Part shown: piece by piece, positions 1 to 9,832 of the stretch
Position numbering within the stretch: position 1 is the first letter of the stretch
Layout of the letters: each line of letters begins with the position of its first letter
Assembly (NCBI RefSeq): GCF_000189755.2
Contig: NZ_KI912183.1
Coordinates: 1,428,257 to 1,492,256 of the forward strand
Direction: 5' to 3'
Origin: Desulfotomaculum nigrificans DSM 574
GTDB lineage: Bacteria; Bacillota; Desulfotomaculia; Desulfotomaculales; Desulfotomaculaceae
Length of the DNA stretch: 64,000 bases
The notes under the pieces: generated by a model
What the model saw: only the letters and a program-made list of their open reading frames with translations
Databases searched by the model: none
What the model was told of the DNA's origin: nothing
Translations under genes and position numbers: made by a program

Positions 1-1060
1 GGGCCATGGCAATTACCACTGCCAGCGGAACTAATCCGGCCAACAAAATCTGCCCCACATATTTCATTTTTAACCGGTTTCTATAGAGTTGGCTGACACC
101 TTTGGCATCCACCAGTATATCTCCTACCTTCAAGCGAACCAAAAAGGTACTGGCCATACCTTTACGACCCTTTTCCAAAAAGTCCAGCATATTGGAATGG
201 GTCCCCACGGCCACAATTAATTCCGTACCCTTTTCATAGGCCAGCATCATGGCAATATCTTCGCTGGTACCGGGGGCAGGAAATATTTTGGCCTGCAGCC
301 CTAAAGACTCTACCCTGGCCAAACCCGGCGCCCGTCCGTCCGGATAAGCGTGAACCACCAGTTCAGCACCACTGCACAATGCTTTGTCAGTGATACTGTC
401 CATATCACCAATTATCAAATCCGGGGTGTAACCAAATTCCATCAGGGCATCGGCACCCCCATCTACCCCCACTAACACCGGGTGAACCTCATCTATATAA
501 GACTTAATGGCCATTAAATCTTCTTTGTAGTTATGTCCCCGGACCACAATCAGCGTATGTCTTCCTTTAAATGTGGTAGCTACTTCAGGCATGCTCAAGC
601 CGCCGCAAACAAAATCAACTTCATTGCGGGCATAATCCAATGTATTGTGAATAAAACGCGATAAGACCCGGTCCATACGGCCCCGGGATTGCTCCATGTG
701 TTCTTTAACCTGTTGTATGGTTAGTGGGATACCTTCGGCAATGGCTACTCCTTTTTTAAAAACAACGCTCCCCCGTATCTCCAATTCATCGCCTTCCGAG
801 ACCAATTCCATAATTTCTTCACCGACAGCGTCAAGGATGGGTATGCCGGCTTCTAAAAGGGTTATTGGACCAAGGTTAGGGTAATCATCGCTTAATGAGG
901 GTACGGCATTAATTACCGCCCTGACTTTAGCCGCAATAAGGGAGTCTGCCGCCACTTTATCTAACTCATGATGACAAATAACTGCAATTTCGTTGTGCTG
1001 AATTCTTTTGGTTAAATTCTTTGTTTTCTTATCAACCCTGGCGATCCCTTTAATACTCAT
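1..1060 (-). CDS. steA: SteA-like protein (thiamin pyrophosphokinase-like fold), 3' end outside window
   Basis: I translated the minus strand from an ATG at 1060 to the window edge and found no stop (353 codons). The start has a GGTGG ribosome site about 10 nt upstream, and the protein opens MSIKGIARVDKKTKNL. The middle holds a thiamin-pyrophosphokinase-like catalytic core with the acidic motifs GVDGGADAL and IIGDMDSITD. Near the visible end a hydrophobic segment (ILLAGLVPLAVVIAMA) begins, as expected for a membrane-anchored SteA. SteA is a putative cytokinetic-ring protein in Actinobacteria, and clostridial homologues often lie downstream of spo0A, as here. It is unlikely to be a true thiamin kinase because the family has an extra N-terminal region and a membrane anchor. 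Family assignment is good; the exact role is inferred. Confidence 0.8.
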   Translation of the reverse strand, partial: MSIKGIARVDKKTKNLTKRIQHNEIAVICHHELDKVAADSLIAAKVRAVINAVPSLSDDYPNLGPITLLEAGIPILDAVGEEIMELVSEGDELEIRGSVVFKKGVAIAEGIPLTIQQVKEHMEQSRGRMDRVLSRFIHNTLDYARNEVDFVCGGLSMPEVATTFKGRHTLIVVRGHNYKEDLMAIKSYIDEVHPVLVGVDGGADALMEFGYTPDLIIGDMDSITDKALCSGAELVVHAYPDGRAPGLARVESLGLQAKIFPAPGTSEDIAMMLAYEKGTELIVAVGTHSNMLDFLEKGRKGMASTFLVRLKVGDILVDAKGVSQLYRNRLKMKYVGQILLAGLVPLAVVIAMA

Positions 1061-1091
1061 GCCTACTTTCACCACCTTACCAATTAACTTC

Positions 1092-1120
1092 ATTCTAATG
1101 TTATAGTTCTGTTAAGTCAA
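1092..1120 (-). promoter_or_regulatory. sigma-A-type promoter of the steA-like gene
   Basis: Read on the minus strand, TTGACT (1115-1120) is followed by a 17-nt spacer and TAGAAT (1092-1097), about 30 nt before the start codon. A short inverted repeat, TCAAGT-N6-ACTTGA (1117-1134), overlaps the -35 box and could be an operator. The rest of 1135-1407 is AT-rich and holds no ORF or structure I recognise. Confidence 0.65.
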
Positions 1121-1392
1121 GTATACCCACTTGATTTTTATACTATTATTTACCAAAAAAGTAAAAAAAAACATTTTGCCGGTTAGGGGATCCGCTAGTT
1201 TATCATTTTCGCAACCTTTTACATTATGTTTATAACCCTGTATCCCTTGAAAGTATTGCTGTACAATTAGCTATAGGCCAAAAATATCCTTCTGACTAAA
1301 AGAATTTTTTTATTTTTCTTCTCTGCGGCAACCAAATTAACCTCAACTTATTGACATATTGACAAGAGTTAAGATATATTTAACTAATAATT

Positions 1393-1407
1393 AATTATTT
1401 TGTGCTA
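1393..1407. repeat. Left copy of IS target-site duplication
   Basis: AATTATTTTGTGCTA, identical to 2730-2744 on the other side of the IS. It is long for an IS30-family duplication; many members make only 2-4 bp. Confidence 0.85.
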
Positions 1408-2718
<1,311 letters not shown>

Positions 2719-2729
<11 letters not shown>

Positions 2730-2751
2730 AATTATTTTGTGCTATTATACT
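2719..2751 (+). promoter_or_regulatory. Possible hybrid promoter at the right IS end
   Basis: TTGCAA (2719-2724) lies inside the IS right end, and TATTAT (2743-2748, spacing 18) lies in the resident DNA. An alternative pairing is TTTACA (2725-2730) with TATACT (2746-2751, spacing 15). Either would drive the 26-codon ORF. This is inference from sequence match only. Confidence 0.4.
2730..2744. repeat. Right copy of IS target-site duplication
   Basis: Identical to 1393-1407. It lies within the likely promoter of the small ORF at 2772, so the insertion separated that gene from its original upstream DNA. Confidence 0.85.
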
Positions 2752-2771
2752 AAGAAAAGGAGGTGTCATCA

Positions 2772-2852
2772 GTGAGTAATGAGTTAATTAATGAAATTTT
2801 GGAGGAAATTGGGCTGGAAAAGTTACCTTATGCAGAAGAAAATTCTGAGTAA
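2772..2852 (+). CDS. Small ORF, 26-residue acidic peptide of unknown function
   Basis: GTG start at 2772, preceded by an excellent AAAAGGAGGTG site (2756-2764), and a TAA stop at 2850-2852, followed within 4 nt by a strong terminator. The peptide (MSNELINEILEEIGLEK, then LPYAEENSE) is acidic and its N-terminal two-thirds could form an amphipathic helix. I recognise no family. The strong ribosome site plus a dedicated terminator argue for a real translated gene rather than chance. The IS30 element ends 42 nt upstream, so its expression may depend on the IS end. A small RNA whose ORF is incidental remains possible. Confidence 0.6.
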   Translation: MSNELINEILEEIGLEKLPYAEENSE

Positions 2853-2855
2853 AAG

Positions 2856-2890
2856 CCGAAGGCAAAAGTAGTTAGTGCCTTCGGTTTTTT
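2856..2890 (+). terminator. Rho-independent terminator after the 26-codon ORF
   Basis: Stem CCGAAGGCA / TGCCTTCGG (2856-2864 with 2876-2884) followed by six T. Confidence 0.9.
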
Positions 2891-2980
2891 ATATAAAAGA
2901 AAAACAAGCCTTGACAAAATTCTAAAGAAAAGCGAATCTATACCCAAGATAAAAATCCAAGATCATAATTGTACTAGAAT

Positions 2981-3031
2981 AAAAAACACCCCTTATCATT
3001 GGTTCTCGGGAAACCAATAAATAAGCGGTGT
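2981..3031 (-). terminator. Terminator of spo0A
   Basis: On the minus strand a long stem (AACACCGCTTAT with ATAAGGGGTGTT, plus an inner TTGGTTT/GAACCAA hairpin) is followed by TTTTT. It lies 22 nt after the spo0A stop. Confidence 0.85.
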
Positions 3032-3052
3032 TAGTTGGTTGTATTACCGACC

Positions 3053-3823
3053 TTAGCTAACCTTAGCCTCGATGCGCAGCTTATCTGCCACCATAGCGAT
3101 AAACTCACTGTTAGTGGGTTTGCCCCGCTCCAAGTTGATAGTATAGCCAAAGAACTTGGTCATCATTTCAATATTGCCCCTGTCCCAGGCTAATTCAATG
3201 GCATGCCTAATGGCCCGTTCCACCCGGCTGGGGGTAGTTTGATACTTTTGAGCAATCATGGGGTAAAGTTCTTTGGTTACAGCTCCCAGCAGGTTAACTT
3301 CATTAATAACGCATAAAATAGCTTCCCTTAAATAATGGTAACCTTTAATATGGGCCGGTACACCCATCTCATGAATGATATTGGTAACTGCCACATCCAG
3401 ATTGCGAGGTTTACTGGATGAAATATATTGGGAAACGGCCACTCCGTCTGCCAGCTGGCGAATCCGTGTGGCCAGTACGGAAAAATCAAAAGGCTTCAAA
3501 ATATAATAGTCGGCTCCTAATTCAACCGCCCTCTGAGTAACGCTTTCTTGCCCAAAGGCAGTTAACATAATTACCTTAGGTTTATGGTTAACGGCTCCGG
3601 TAGAAATTTTCTCTAACACGCCAATACCATCTAAATGCGGCATAATAATATCCAGCACCACTACATCCGGAGCCTGTTGTTGAATTATTTCTAAGGTTTC
3701 TAATCCATTGTTGGCAATGCCAACTAAGACAAAATCATCCTGCTGATTGATAAACTCTTTTAAAACTTCACAAAATTCTCGGTTATCATCGGCTATTAAA
3801 ACTTTAATCGCCTTTCTTATCAT
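3053..3823 (-). CDS. spo0A: Stage 0 sporulation protein A, master response regulator
   Basis: 256 aa. Phosphorylated Spo0A binds 0A boxes and switches cells into sporulation. The N-terminal receiver domain (about 6-125) has the acidic pocket (ADDN), the phospho-acceptor Asp in [13 protein letters not shown] (about residue 57), the conserved Thr in MLTAFG and Lys in LKPFD. The C-terminal Spo0A DNA-binding domain (about 150-256) includes [18 protein letters not shown] and the recognition-helix region [18 protein letters not shown]. Length is close to other Spo0A proteins. It follows spoIVB on the same strand, the order seen in Bacillus. A sigma-H-like promoter and 0A boxes lie upstream. Confidence 0.97.
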   Translation of the reverse strand: MIRKAIKVLIADDNREFCEVLKEFINQQDDFVLVGIANNGLETLEIIQQQAPDVVVLDIIMPHLDGIGVLEKISTGAVNHKPKVIMLTAFGQESVTQRAVELGADYYILKPFDFSVLATRIRQLADGVAVSQYISSSKPRNLDVAVTNIIHEMGVPAHIKGYHYLREAILCVINEVNLLGAVTKELYPMIAQKYQTTPSRVERAIRHAIELAWDRGNIEMMTKFFGYTINLERGKPTNSEFIAMVADKLRIEAKVS

Positions 3824-3895
3824 GATTAAAACCCCGCCTCCTAATTTTTCTCTTTTTATTTTCCAATAATTGGAATCCTATCTTCGCTCTATTAC

Positions 3896-3921
3896 ATTCG
3901 ACAGACGGGGTTTAAACTCCT
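3896..3921 (-). promoter_or_regulatory. Sigma-H-like promoter of spo0A overlapping a 0A box
   Basis: On the minus strand, AGGAGTTT (3914-3921) is followed after about 11 nt by GTCGAATG, which fits the sigma-H -10 element (RnnGAAT). The same bases contain a perfect 0A box, TGTCGAA (3897-3903). Bacillus spo0A has a sigma-H promoter controlled by Spo0A-P; the parallel here is inferred. Confidence 0.6.
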
Positions 3922-3965
3922 TCTCCAAAAATGGAAATATTTCCTTAATAGTTAAATTTAATCAA

Positions 3966-3972
3966 TTCGACA
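3966..3972 (-). promoter_or_regulatory. Second 0A box upstream of spo0A
   Basis: TGTCGAA on the minus strand, a perfect match to the Spo0A-binding heptamer. It lies 63 bp upstream of the first box and 9 bp past the spoIVB stop. Confidence 0.55.
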
Positions 3973-3981
3973 CAAATTCGA

Positions 3982-5343
3982 TTAAAATTTGAATTTTTGC
4001 CAGTGTATACAAGCAACAGTACCTCTAGCGTCAAATTCTTTAAAATTTCTATCGCTCAAATGTTTGGGAAAGGTCCCGGAATCGTATAGCATCCACTCTG
4101 CCAGCACCCCATAACCCCTGGTAGGATCGTTAACAAAAACATGAGTTACCGCTCCTACCAATTTATTATCTTGGATTATCGGGCTTCCTGACATACCTTG
4201 AATGATCCCTCCGGTTTTCTGTAATAACTTCGGATCAGTAATTTTAATGACTAAACCCTTACCGTCAGCCCTGGCATTGGTATTAATCTTTAAAATCTCA
4301 ATAGAAAACTTTTCAATTTTATTTCCTTCTAATACGGTATAAATCTCTGCCGGACCTTCCTTTACCTGTTGGGCAGTGGCCACAGGAATAGCTTCGGATG
4401 AATAAAAGTTATGGGGTGTATTTTGCAACTGTCCGTAAATGCCGCAGTTAGTATTTTTGGTGATATTCCCGACAATATCTCCCCGGTGATCAAACATACC
4501 GATTTTTTCGCCGGGTTCACCCCGTTTACCTGCTCGGATACCCTGGATGGCAGCGCCAATAATTTTCCCCCTGGCCAAATTGATAGGTTGCCCGGTATCA
4601 ATATCGCTGATAATATGGCCAAGGGCTCCATAGGCTTTAGTTTTCGGATCAAAGAAGGTCATGGTGCCAACTCCGGCTGTACTATCTCGGACGAACATAC
4701 CAATGCGGTAGCGTTTTGTTTCATTACAAAAAATAGGTTTAACTTTAATTTGGTAATTTTTATCCGATCCTTTACGTCTTAATTCCAAAGTTAAAACCTT
4801 GCCCTGTTCACCTGCTTCATTGACCAGGTCACGGACTTGCTGCTCGGTTTCCACTTCCCGGCCATCTATTTTTAGCAGCACATCTCCGATCTCTACACCG
4901 GCTTCTGCCGCCGGATTATGCCGGACACCCCGCTGGTCCTGGATAGCCGACCGGCCAACTACCATCACACCCTGGGATTCCACCATCACCCCGATGGCCT
5001 GACCGCCGGGAATGACTTTGACCTCCGGCACTACGCTCAGGATCATACGCTTTAAGGGAATAACTCCAAATAATTTAACCTGAACCTCTAACTCCCCGGG
5101 TGTGGCTGCCACAGGTGTCACGTCCCCCGCTGAAAATGAAGCGGCTTTTAATCCCTCCACATTAAATTTTATATTTTGTGCCAACGCTTTGGGCATATTA
5201 AGATTAAAATTTACTTGTTCACCCACATATACTGTTTGATTTACAGGTAAATGGGCTATGGTTTGCAACGGGAGCTGGAAGCACAGGCCCAAGAATAATA
5301 TCGCCAAAAAAAGTACAGGCGTCTTTTGTTTCCGGTAGTCCAA
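3982..5343 (-). CDS. spoIVB: SpoIVB signalling serine peptidase
   Basis: 453 aa, S55-family protease. In Bacillus it is made in the forespore, crosses the inner membrane and triggers pro-sigma-K processing. Residues about 8-30 are a membrane anchor/signal segment. A PDZ domain follows (about 120-200: VEIGDVLLKIDG). The peptidase part contains GALGHIISDIDTG, with the likely catalytic His, and GIIQGMSGSPIIQDNKLVGAV, with the catalytic Ser. Start is TTG at 5343, behind AGGAGGGG. It lies between recN and spo0A, the Bacillus gene order. sigK, the end target of its pathway, is at 57348. Confidence 0.95.
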   Translation of the reverse strand: MDYRKQKTPVLFLAILFLGLCFQLPLQTIAHLPVNQTVYVGEQVNFNLNMPKALAQNIKFNVEGLKAASFSAGDVTPVAATPGELEVQVKLFGVIPLKRMILSVVPEVKVIPGGQAIGVMVESQGVMVVGRSAIQDQRGVRHNPAAEAGVEIGDVLLKIDGREVETEQQVRDLVNEAGEQGKVLTLELRRKGSDKNYQIKVKPIFCNETKRYRIGMFVRDSTAGVGTMTFFDPKTKAYGALGHIISDIDTGQPINLARGKIIGAAIQGIRAGKRGEPGEKIGMFDHRGDIVGNITKNTNCGIYGQLQNTPHNFYSSEAIPVATAQQVKEGPAEIYTVLEGNKIEKFSIEILKINTNARADGKGLVIKITDPKLLQKTGGIIQGMSGSPIIQDNKLVGAVTHVFVNDPTRGYGVLAEWMLYDSGTFPKHLSDRNFKEFDARGTVACIHWQKFKF

Positions 5344-5451
5344 GTGCAGCCCCTCCTTTTAAATTAAAAAAGAATTAAGACCTGATCACCTCCTGAGATT
5401 TTGGTTGTAATGGAAATGAAAGCTAGAAGGATATTTTAAAATCTTTTTTAA

Positions 5452-5467
5452 GTAATCTTAAGATTAC
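5452..5467. repeat. Perfect 16-bp palindrome upstream of spoIVB
   Basis: GTAATCTTAAGATTAC, about 110 bp before the spoIVB start. It may be a protein-binding site. No other structure was recognised in 5361-5577. Confidence 0.4.
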
Positions 5468-5577
5468 CCCGTAAAAACCCTTTTACTCATGCTATTTCTG
5501 CCTGAAATTGCCGAATTCAGGCTTTTCACCGGGTCACAACCTTTATGTAAGTTTTGTTTAGACTTCCTGTAATAAAA

Positions 5578-5605
5578 AACAAAAAACCGGGCTGCATTGC
5601 CCGGT
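5578..5605 (-). terminator. Terminator of recN
   Basis: On the minus strand the stem ACCGGGC / GCCCGGT with a 6-nt loop is followed by TTTTTTG. It separates the recN transcript from spoIVB. Confidence 0.9.
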
Positions 5606-5618
5606 ACAAAAAATCTCT

Positions 5619-7313
5619 TTAAATTTTTAATTTAGCTGACATTTTAAGCATCTGCTCAGCGTGATCTTTGACCACATCGGTAATTTCCCGACCGGCCAGC
5701 ATCCGCGCTAATTCCTCCACTCTGGCACTTTCGTCCAAACAGGTTACGGAGGTTTGCGCATGGCCGTCCACCACTGTCTTACTGATTAAGTAATGATTAT
5801 CAGCGAAACAAGCCACCTGTGGCGCATGAGTTACACAAATTACCTGGCGGTTTTGACCAATTTTTGCCAATTTTTCTCCAATTGCCTGCAGCGCTTTACC
5901 TCCTACACCGGTATCAACCTCATCAAAGATTAAGGTGGGAACTTCATCTACGCCGGCCAGCAGCACCTTTAAAACCAGCATAATTCTAGACAGTTCACCA
6001 CCGGAGGCAATCTTCTGCAATGGCCTTAACGGCTCTCCCGGGTTGGGTGCAATGAGAAACTCGATTTCCTCTGCACCATTGGGTGACAACTGGCCCGTTT
6101 CAGTCATTCCCACCCGGAAGGCAACGCTACCCATTTCCAAATATTTTAGTTCCTTAGCCGCTGCCTGCTCCAATTCCCTGGCTGCTTTTTTTCTTAAGTG
6201 GCTCAAGTTCTGGGCTTCCTGCTGCCAGGCCTGCTCTAAAGTCTTTATTTGGGTTTTTAATAACTCGGTTTTTTCTGAGCTGTTGGCTAAAGTCCCGATT
6301 TCCGCCGCTGCCTGGTGGCGAAACTCTAAAATCTCCTGTATGCTGGCACCGTATTTGTATTTTAGCTGCTTGATTAGTGATAACCTGTGCTCTATTTCAT
6401 CCAGACGATCCGGATTATATTCCACGTCATCACGGTATGAAGAAATTTCTCTGGCCGCATCTTCCAGCTGGTAGAGGGCCGACTCCACTGCCTCCACCAA
6501 ACTGTGCAAATTACCATCTATTTCAGCTAATTCCTTAAGGGCAGCGGCGGCTTTACCCACCGCATCCACCGCCGAAGTACCGCCGGTTTCTCCCCCGTAC
6601 AAATAGTCATAACTTTCCCCGGCCAGCCGGGCAATTTTTTCGGCATTGACCAGCAGCTTTCTCTCATTTAACAGTTCTTCTTCCTCACCTTCCACTAAAG
6701 CGGCTTTATCAATTTCAGCCACTTGAAAGGTAAGCATGTCCAGGCGGCGGGCCAATTCCCGGGCATTATTTTCCAATTCCTTTAATTCAGTGCTGGCATC
6801 TCGCCACTGACGATAAATTTCTTTAACCCGTTTGGCCTGATTGATTAACTGGGGACCACCCAGCTTGTCCAATAAAGCCCGGTGCCGGTCTTGGTTGAGC
6901 AGGGTTTGTTGTTCATGCTGCCCTAACATGTCTACCAGCCCGCCACCGACCTCCCGGTACACGTTAAGGCTGACCAATCGTCCGTTAACCCGACAGTAAT
7001 TTTTGCCGTTGCGGTTAATTTCCCTGGCTAAAACCAGCAAGTCGTCATCCTCCAGGTCTAACCCCAACTCACTTAAACGCTGTGACAGCCAGGGTAACTT
7101 GGCTAAATCAAAGGTAGCCTGCACGGTGGCCTTGTCCCGGCCGGTCCGGATGAAATCCGCGGAGGCCCGGCTGCCCAGGGCTACCTGCAACGCGTCAATG
7201 AGCATAGATTTACCGGCACCGGTTTCTCCGGTGACAATATTTAAACCGCCGCCAAAGTTTACCTCCACATCATCAATCAAGGCAAAATTTTTAATGTATA
7301 ATGAATGAAGCAC
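5619..7313 (-). CDS. recN: DNA repair protein RecN
   Basis: 564 aa SMC-like ATPase that gathers DNA ends during double-strand break repair. Walker A (GETGAGKS, about residue 29) is at the N-terminus. A long coiled-coil middle (about 150-380) is rich in Glu, Lys and Ala. The ABC signature (SGGELSRIMLVLK) and Walker B (PTLIFDEVDTGVGG) are near the C-terminus. Full length for the family. GTG start 5 nt after the argR stop, with GGTGG just upstream. argR-recN linkage is widely conserved in Firmicutes. A terminator follows. Confidence 0.97.
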   Translation of the reverse strand: MLHSLYIKNFALIDDVEVNFGGGLNIVTGETGAGKSMLIDALQVALGSRASADFIRTGRDKATVQATFDLAKLPWLSQRLSELGLDLEDDDLLVLAREINRNGKNYCRVNGRLVSLNVYREVGGGLVDMLGQHEQQTLLNQDRHRALLDKLGGPQLINQAKRVKEIYRQWRDASTELKELENNARELARRLDMLTFQVAEIDKAALVEGEEEELLNERKLLVNAEKIARLAGESYDYLYGGETGGTSAVDAVGKAAAALKELAEIDGNLHSLVEAVESALYQLEDAAREISSYRDDVEYNPDRLDEIEHRLSLIKQLKYKYGASIQEILEFRHQAAAEIGTLANSSEKTELLKTQIKTLEQAWQQEAQNLSHLRKKAARELEQAAAKELKYLEMGSVAFRVGMTETGQLSPNGAEEIEFLIAPNPGEPLRPLQKIASGGELSRIMLVLKVLLAGVDEVPTLIFDEVDTGVGGKALQAIGEKLAKIGQNRQVICVTHAPQVACFADNHYLISKTVVDGHAQTSVTCLDESARVEELARMLAGREITDVVKDHAEQMLKMSAKLKI

Positions 7314-7318
7314 GCCAC

Positions 7319-7777
7319 CTACCCCCTTGCCAGTTCCAGGAACCGCTGCATAACCTGAGGCGTTGCCTCCTTGGGCTTGACAATAATTAAAATGGTGTCA
7401 TCACCGGCCACGGTGCCGATAATTTCCGGCCAATGGGCCTGGTCAATGGCCGAGGCCATCCCTTGAGCCTCGCCGGGCGGGGTCTTAATAATAATAAGAT
7501 TTTCGCTGGCATTGATGTCAGTGAGGGATAAACGAACCAGTCGTTTTAACCGGTCTTCGCCGCCCCGCCGGACTAAGGGTTCATCCGGTGCCGCATAGTA
7601 GGATGTATTATTTACGCCGGGAATCTTAATTAGTCCCAGTTCCTTAATATCCCGGGACACTGTAGCCTGGGTGACATCAAAACCTGCGGTCCGCAGGGCA
7701 GCGGCCAATTCTTCCTGGGTTTCAATAATTCTTTCCCGTACCAGTTCTAGGATTTTTGCCTGGCGTTGTGCCTTCAA
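7319..7777 (-). CDS. argR: Arginine repressor ArgR
   Basis: 152 aa. Controls arginine biosynthesis and catabolism genes in response to arginine. The N-terminal winged helix (about 1-70) includes [19 protein letters not shown]. The C-terminal oligomerisation and arginine-binding domain (about 80-150) includes the [12 protein letters not shown] motif with its Asp pair. Start is TTG at 7777, overlapping the stop of the upstream methyltransferase as TTGA, with a GGGAGGGGG site in front. Its position before recN and after tlyA/nadK matches Bacillus ahrC. Confidence 0.96.
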   Translation of the reverse strand: MKAQRQAKILELVRERIIETQEELAAALRTAGFDVTQATVSRDIKELGLIKIPGVNNTSYYAAPDEPLVRRGGEDRLKRLVRLSLTDINASENLIIIKTPPGEAQGMASAIDQAHWPEIIGTVAGDDTILIIVKPKEATPQVMQRFLELARG

Positions 7778-8352
7778 TTCCTGCCCCCTCCCTTTTCAAT
7801 CAATATCACACCCGGCGCAGTGGCCGGTCGGTTAAGAAAATTACATTTCAATACTTTATACTCTCTGGCATCAAGCCGGGCCAGATAAGCTTCCACAGCC
7901 TCTTTTTCCCGGTCGCCTCCCGGGTGGCCCGGATAAACCACCACCACCATCCTGCCACCCGCTGCCAGCAAATCCAACGTGTCACGGATGGCCGTCAGGG
8001 TTGTCTCGGTCAACGTAATGATGGCGTGGTCTCCCCCCGGCAGGTAACCTAAATTATATATGGCCGCCTGAATAGGATGGGACACATATTTTTTTATATA
8101 CTCATGTCCATCCTGGATTAGTTCTATGCGCTCATCCAATACCCCGGCAGTGGCCAGCCTTTCCCTGGTATTGGCCAGGGCCTGGGCCTGAATGTCAAAG
8201 GCCCATACCTTACCCGTCGGCCCCACTAACTGAGCCAGTATCAAGGTATCATGACCATTGCCCATGGTTCCGTCTACTGCCGTATCCCCCGCTTGTAGCT
8301 TTTCGGCAATAAAATGATGACCCAGTTTAGCGGCGGAAAACCAGTTAATCAA
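7774..8352 (-). CDS. mnmM: Class I SAM methyltransferase, MnmM/YtqB family
   Basis: 192 aa from the proposed start. Rossmann-type methyltransferase with the glycine-rich SAM motif [12 protein letters not shown] (about 26-37), an acidic motif at the end of strand 2 (VWAFDIQ), and the family motif [12 protein letters not shown]. Bacillus YtqB (MnmM) methylates the wobble modification nm5s2U of tRNA; that function is inferred here. I chose TTG at 8352 because it overlaps the nadK stop as TTGA and lies about 11 nt after AAGGAG. The upstream GTG at 8364 abuts the ribosome site and is less likely. Confidence 0.8.
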   Translation of the reverse strand: MINWFSAAKLGHHFIAEKLQAGDTAVDGTMGNGHDTLILAQLVGPTGKVWAFDIQAQALANTRERLATAGVLDERIELIQDGHEYIKKYVSHPIQAAIYNLGYLPGGDHAIITLTETTLTAIRDTLDLLAAGGRMVVVVYPGHPGGDREKEAVEAYLARLDAREYKVLKCNFLNRPATAPGVILIEKGGGRN

Positions 8353-9209
8353 CAGCCCTGCCACTCCTTTAACTTTTCCCTTAGCACCTGGTAGAAGCTG
8401 GTCTGACTTATTTTGACAAACCGGGCTTTAATTGGTGCCTTTTTCACCAGTACCCGGTCACCGTTGTTCAGGGTAAAGCCCGGTTGCCCGTCCATACTTA
8501 ACATAACTTGGCCTTCGGTTGGTAATACCTCAATTTCCACCTGGCTTTCCGGCGAAATGACGATGGGACGGTTGGCTAAGGAATGAGGGCAAATGGGCGT
8601 AATTAATAAAACATTAACTTCCGGCGTAATAATCGGGCCCCCAGCAGACAACGAGTAGGCGGTGGAACCAGTGGGGCTGGATACAATTACTCCATCACCG
8701 GCAAATCGTCCAACTAATTCACCGTCCACCTGAAGGTTTAAGTGAACCATTTTGAGAAAGGCCCCTTTAGCCACCACTGCATCATTCAGACAGATGGAAT
8801 TGTACACCGGTTGCCCATCCCGCAGCACGGCGGCTTCCAGCATCATTCTTTCCTTGATGGTGTATTGGCCGGCAATTAAGGCTTGCATTTTTTCTGTCAA
8901 GTCCGGTATGTCTATCTCGGTTAAAAATCCCAACCGTCCCAGATTAACCCCAAATATGGGCGTACCGGATGGGGCTACTTGTCTGGCACAATTAAGCAGT
9001 GTGCCATCACCGCCCCAAACCATAATACAATCACATTTTGGGCCTAACTCCCTGGTGGGCATACCTGCCGCCGGACGACCCAGCAACGTGGCGCTTTCCT
9101 CGTTGAAAAGGACCTTCACCTGCCGCTCCTGCAGCCAATCTACGAGTTTTCCCACGGCGCCCGCTACATTGCCTTTATTGCTGTTGACCACCAGTCCGAT
9201 GGTGTTCAA
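8349..9209 (-). CDS. nadK: NAD kinase
   Basis: 286 aa. Phosphorylates NAD to NADP. The GGDGTLL motif (about residue 68) holds the catalytic Asp. The C-terminal domain has the conserved SPTGSTAYSLSAGGPI block, and LITPICPHSLANRP follows. Start is TTG at 9209 behind AAAGGAGG; it overlaps the preceding stop as TTGA. nadK lies between tlyA and argR/recN, as in many clostridia. Family is certain. Confidence 0.96.
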   Translation of the reverse strand: MNTIGLVVNSNKGNVAGAVGKLVDWLQERQVKVLFNEESATLLGRPAAGMPTRELGPKCDCIMVWGGDGTLLNCARQVAPSGTPIFGVNLGRLGFLTEIDIPDLTEKMQALIAGQYTIKERMMLEAAVLRDGQPVYNSICLNDAVVAKGAFLKMVHLNLQVDGELVGRFAGDGVIVSSPTGSTAYSLSAGGPIITPEVNVLLITPICPHSLANRPIVISPESQVEIEVLPTEGQVMLSMDGQPGFTLNNGDRVLVKKAPIKARFVKISQTSFYQVLREKLKEWQGC

Positions 9210-9733
9210 CTGAGAAATCCTCCTTTAAATATAATCCAGGCGAAAACCGCCCCGGCACAAAATGTGACCAAGTAAGGGGCTAGTTTTTTGCCCTTGGAAG
9301 ATGGAAACTTTATTTCAAACTCCATCCGATACAGTTTCTTGTTATCCATATCCAGCACAATGACCCCGTCAGTCTGGTAAACCAGAAAATACTCCAAAAG
9401 TTGTCTTCTAATATCCGGCGCAGAGGGTTTCAGGGCGGTCTCACCGGTTTTCACATCCACCACAAAAATTTCCTTTCCCTTTTGTACCAGCAAATCAGCT
9501 TGGATGTGGCTTTTATGTGGTTTGCCATTGATTTTGGTGACCACCGGCACCCGTTCCTGCACCGCTAAAACTGTATATCCCTCTGACTCTAAAAACTTTC
9601 TGGCCGCCGCCTCCGCTTTACCGGCCTTCACCACCCGGCGACTGGTAGCCCATGACCGCCAGAGTTTACTGATATTATAGAGCAAAAAAGCACCAATGAT
9701 AACGCCCAGAATTAAAAGATCAGTGGAACGCAA
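9206..9733 (-). CDS. Membrane-anchored protein with a PD-(D/E)XK nuclease-like domain
   Basis: About 175 aa. Residues about 5-20 form a transmembrane helix (LLILGVIIGAFLLY), and a second hydrophobic segment (YLVTFCAGAVFAWIIF) is near the C-terminus. Between them is a cytoplasmic domain with helix EAAARKFLESEGY, then QADLLVQKGKEIFVVDVKTG. The D...(D/E)xK pattern (ADLL...VDVK) and the downstream helix IRRQLLEYFLVY resemble the restriction-endonuclease-like fold. I chose TTG at 9733 because AGAGGTGATC lies at proper spacing. It is translationally coupled to nadK. The function is unknown, and the nuclease fold is my reading of the motif. Confidence 0.65.
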   Translation of the reverse strand: MRSTDLLILGVIIGAFLLYNISKLWRSWATSRRVVKAGKAEAAARKFLESEGYTVLAVQERVPVVTKINGKPHKSHIQADLLVQKGKEIFVVDVKTGETALKPSAPDIRRQLLEYFLVYQTDGVIVLDMDNKKLYRMEFEIKFPSSKGKKLAPYLVTFCAGAVFAWIIFKGGFLS

Positions 9734-9754
9734 GGGGATCACCTCTGGGTAATT

Positions 9755-9832
9755 CTTTGGGGTCTAGTCGTTAGACTAAAGGGTAACGTTCAAGGGTCCT
9801 GTTGTTAGTGCTGTGGCATTCCTACCCCAAAG
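9755..9832. repeat. Dispersed palindromic intergenic repeat, copy 1
   Basis: Bounded by CTTTGGGG (9755-9762) and its complement CCCCAAAG (9825-9832). It contains CTAGTCGTTAG, also present in copy 2. The outer arm, read as GACCCCAAAGAATTACCC on the minus strand (9747-9764), matches 17 of 18 bases of copy 3 at 24312. Its right edge overlaps the last codons of tlyA. Confidence 0.6.

Noticed and set aside
4411-4782. Plus-strand ORF of 123 codons
   Set aside because: Antisense shadow of spoIVB, which has its full protease motifs.
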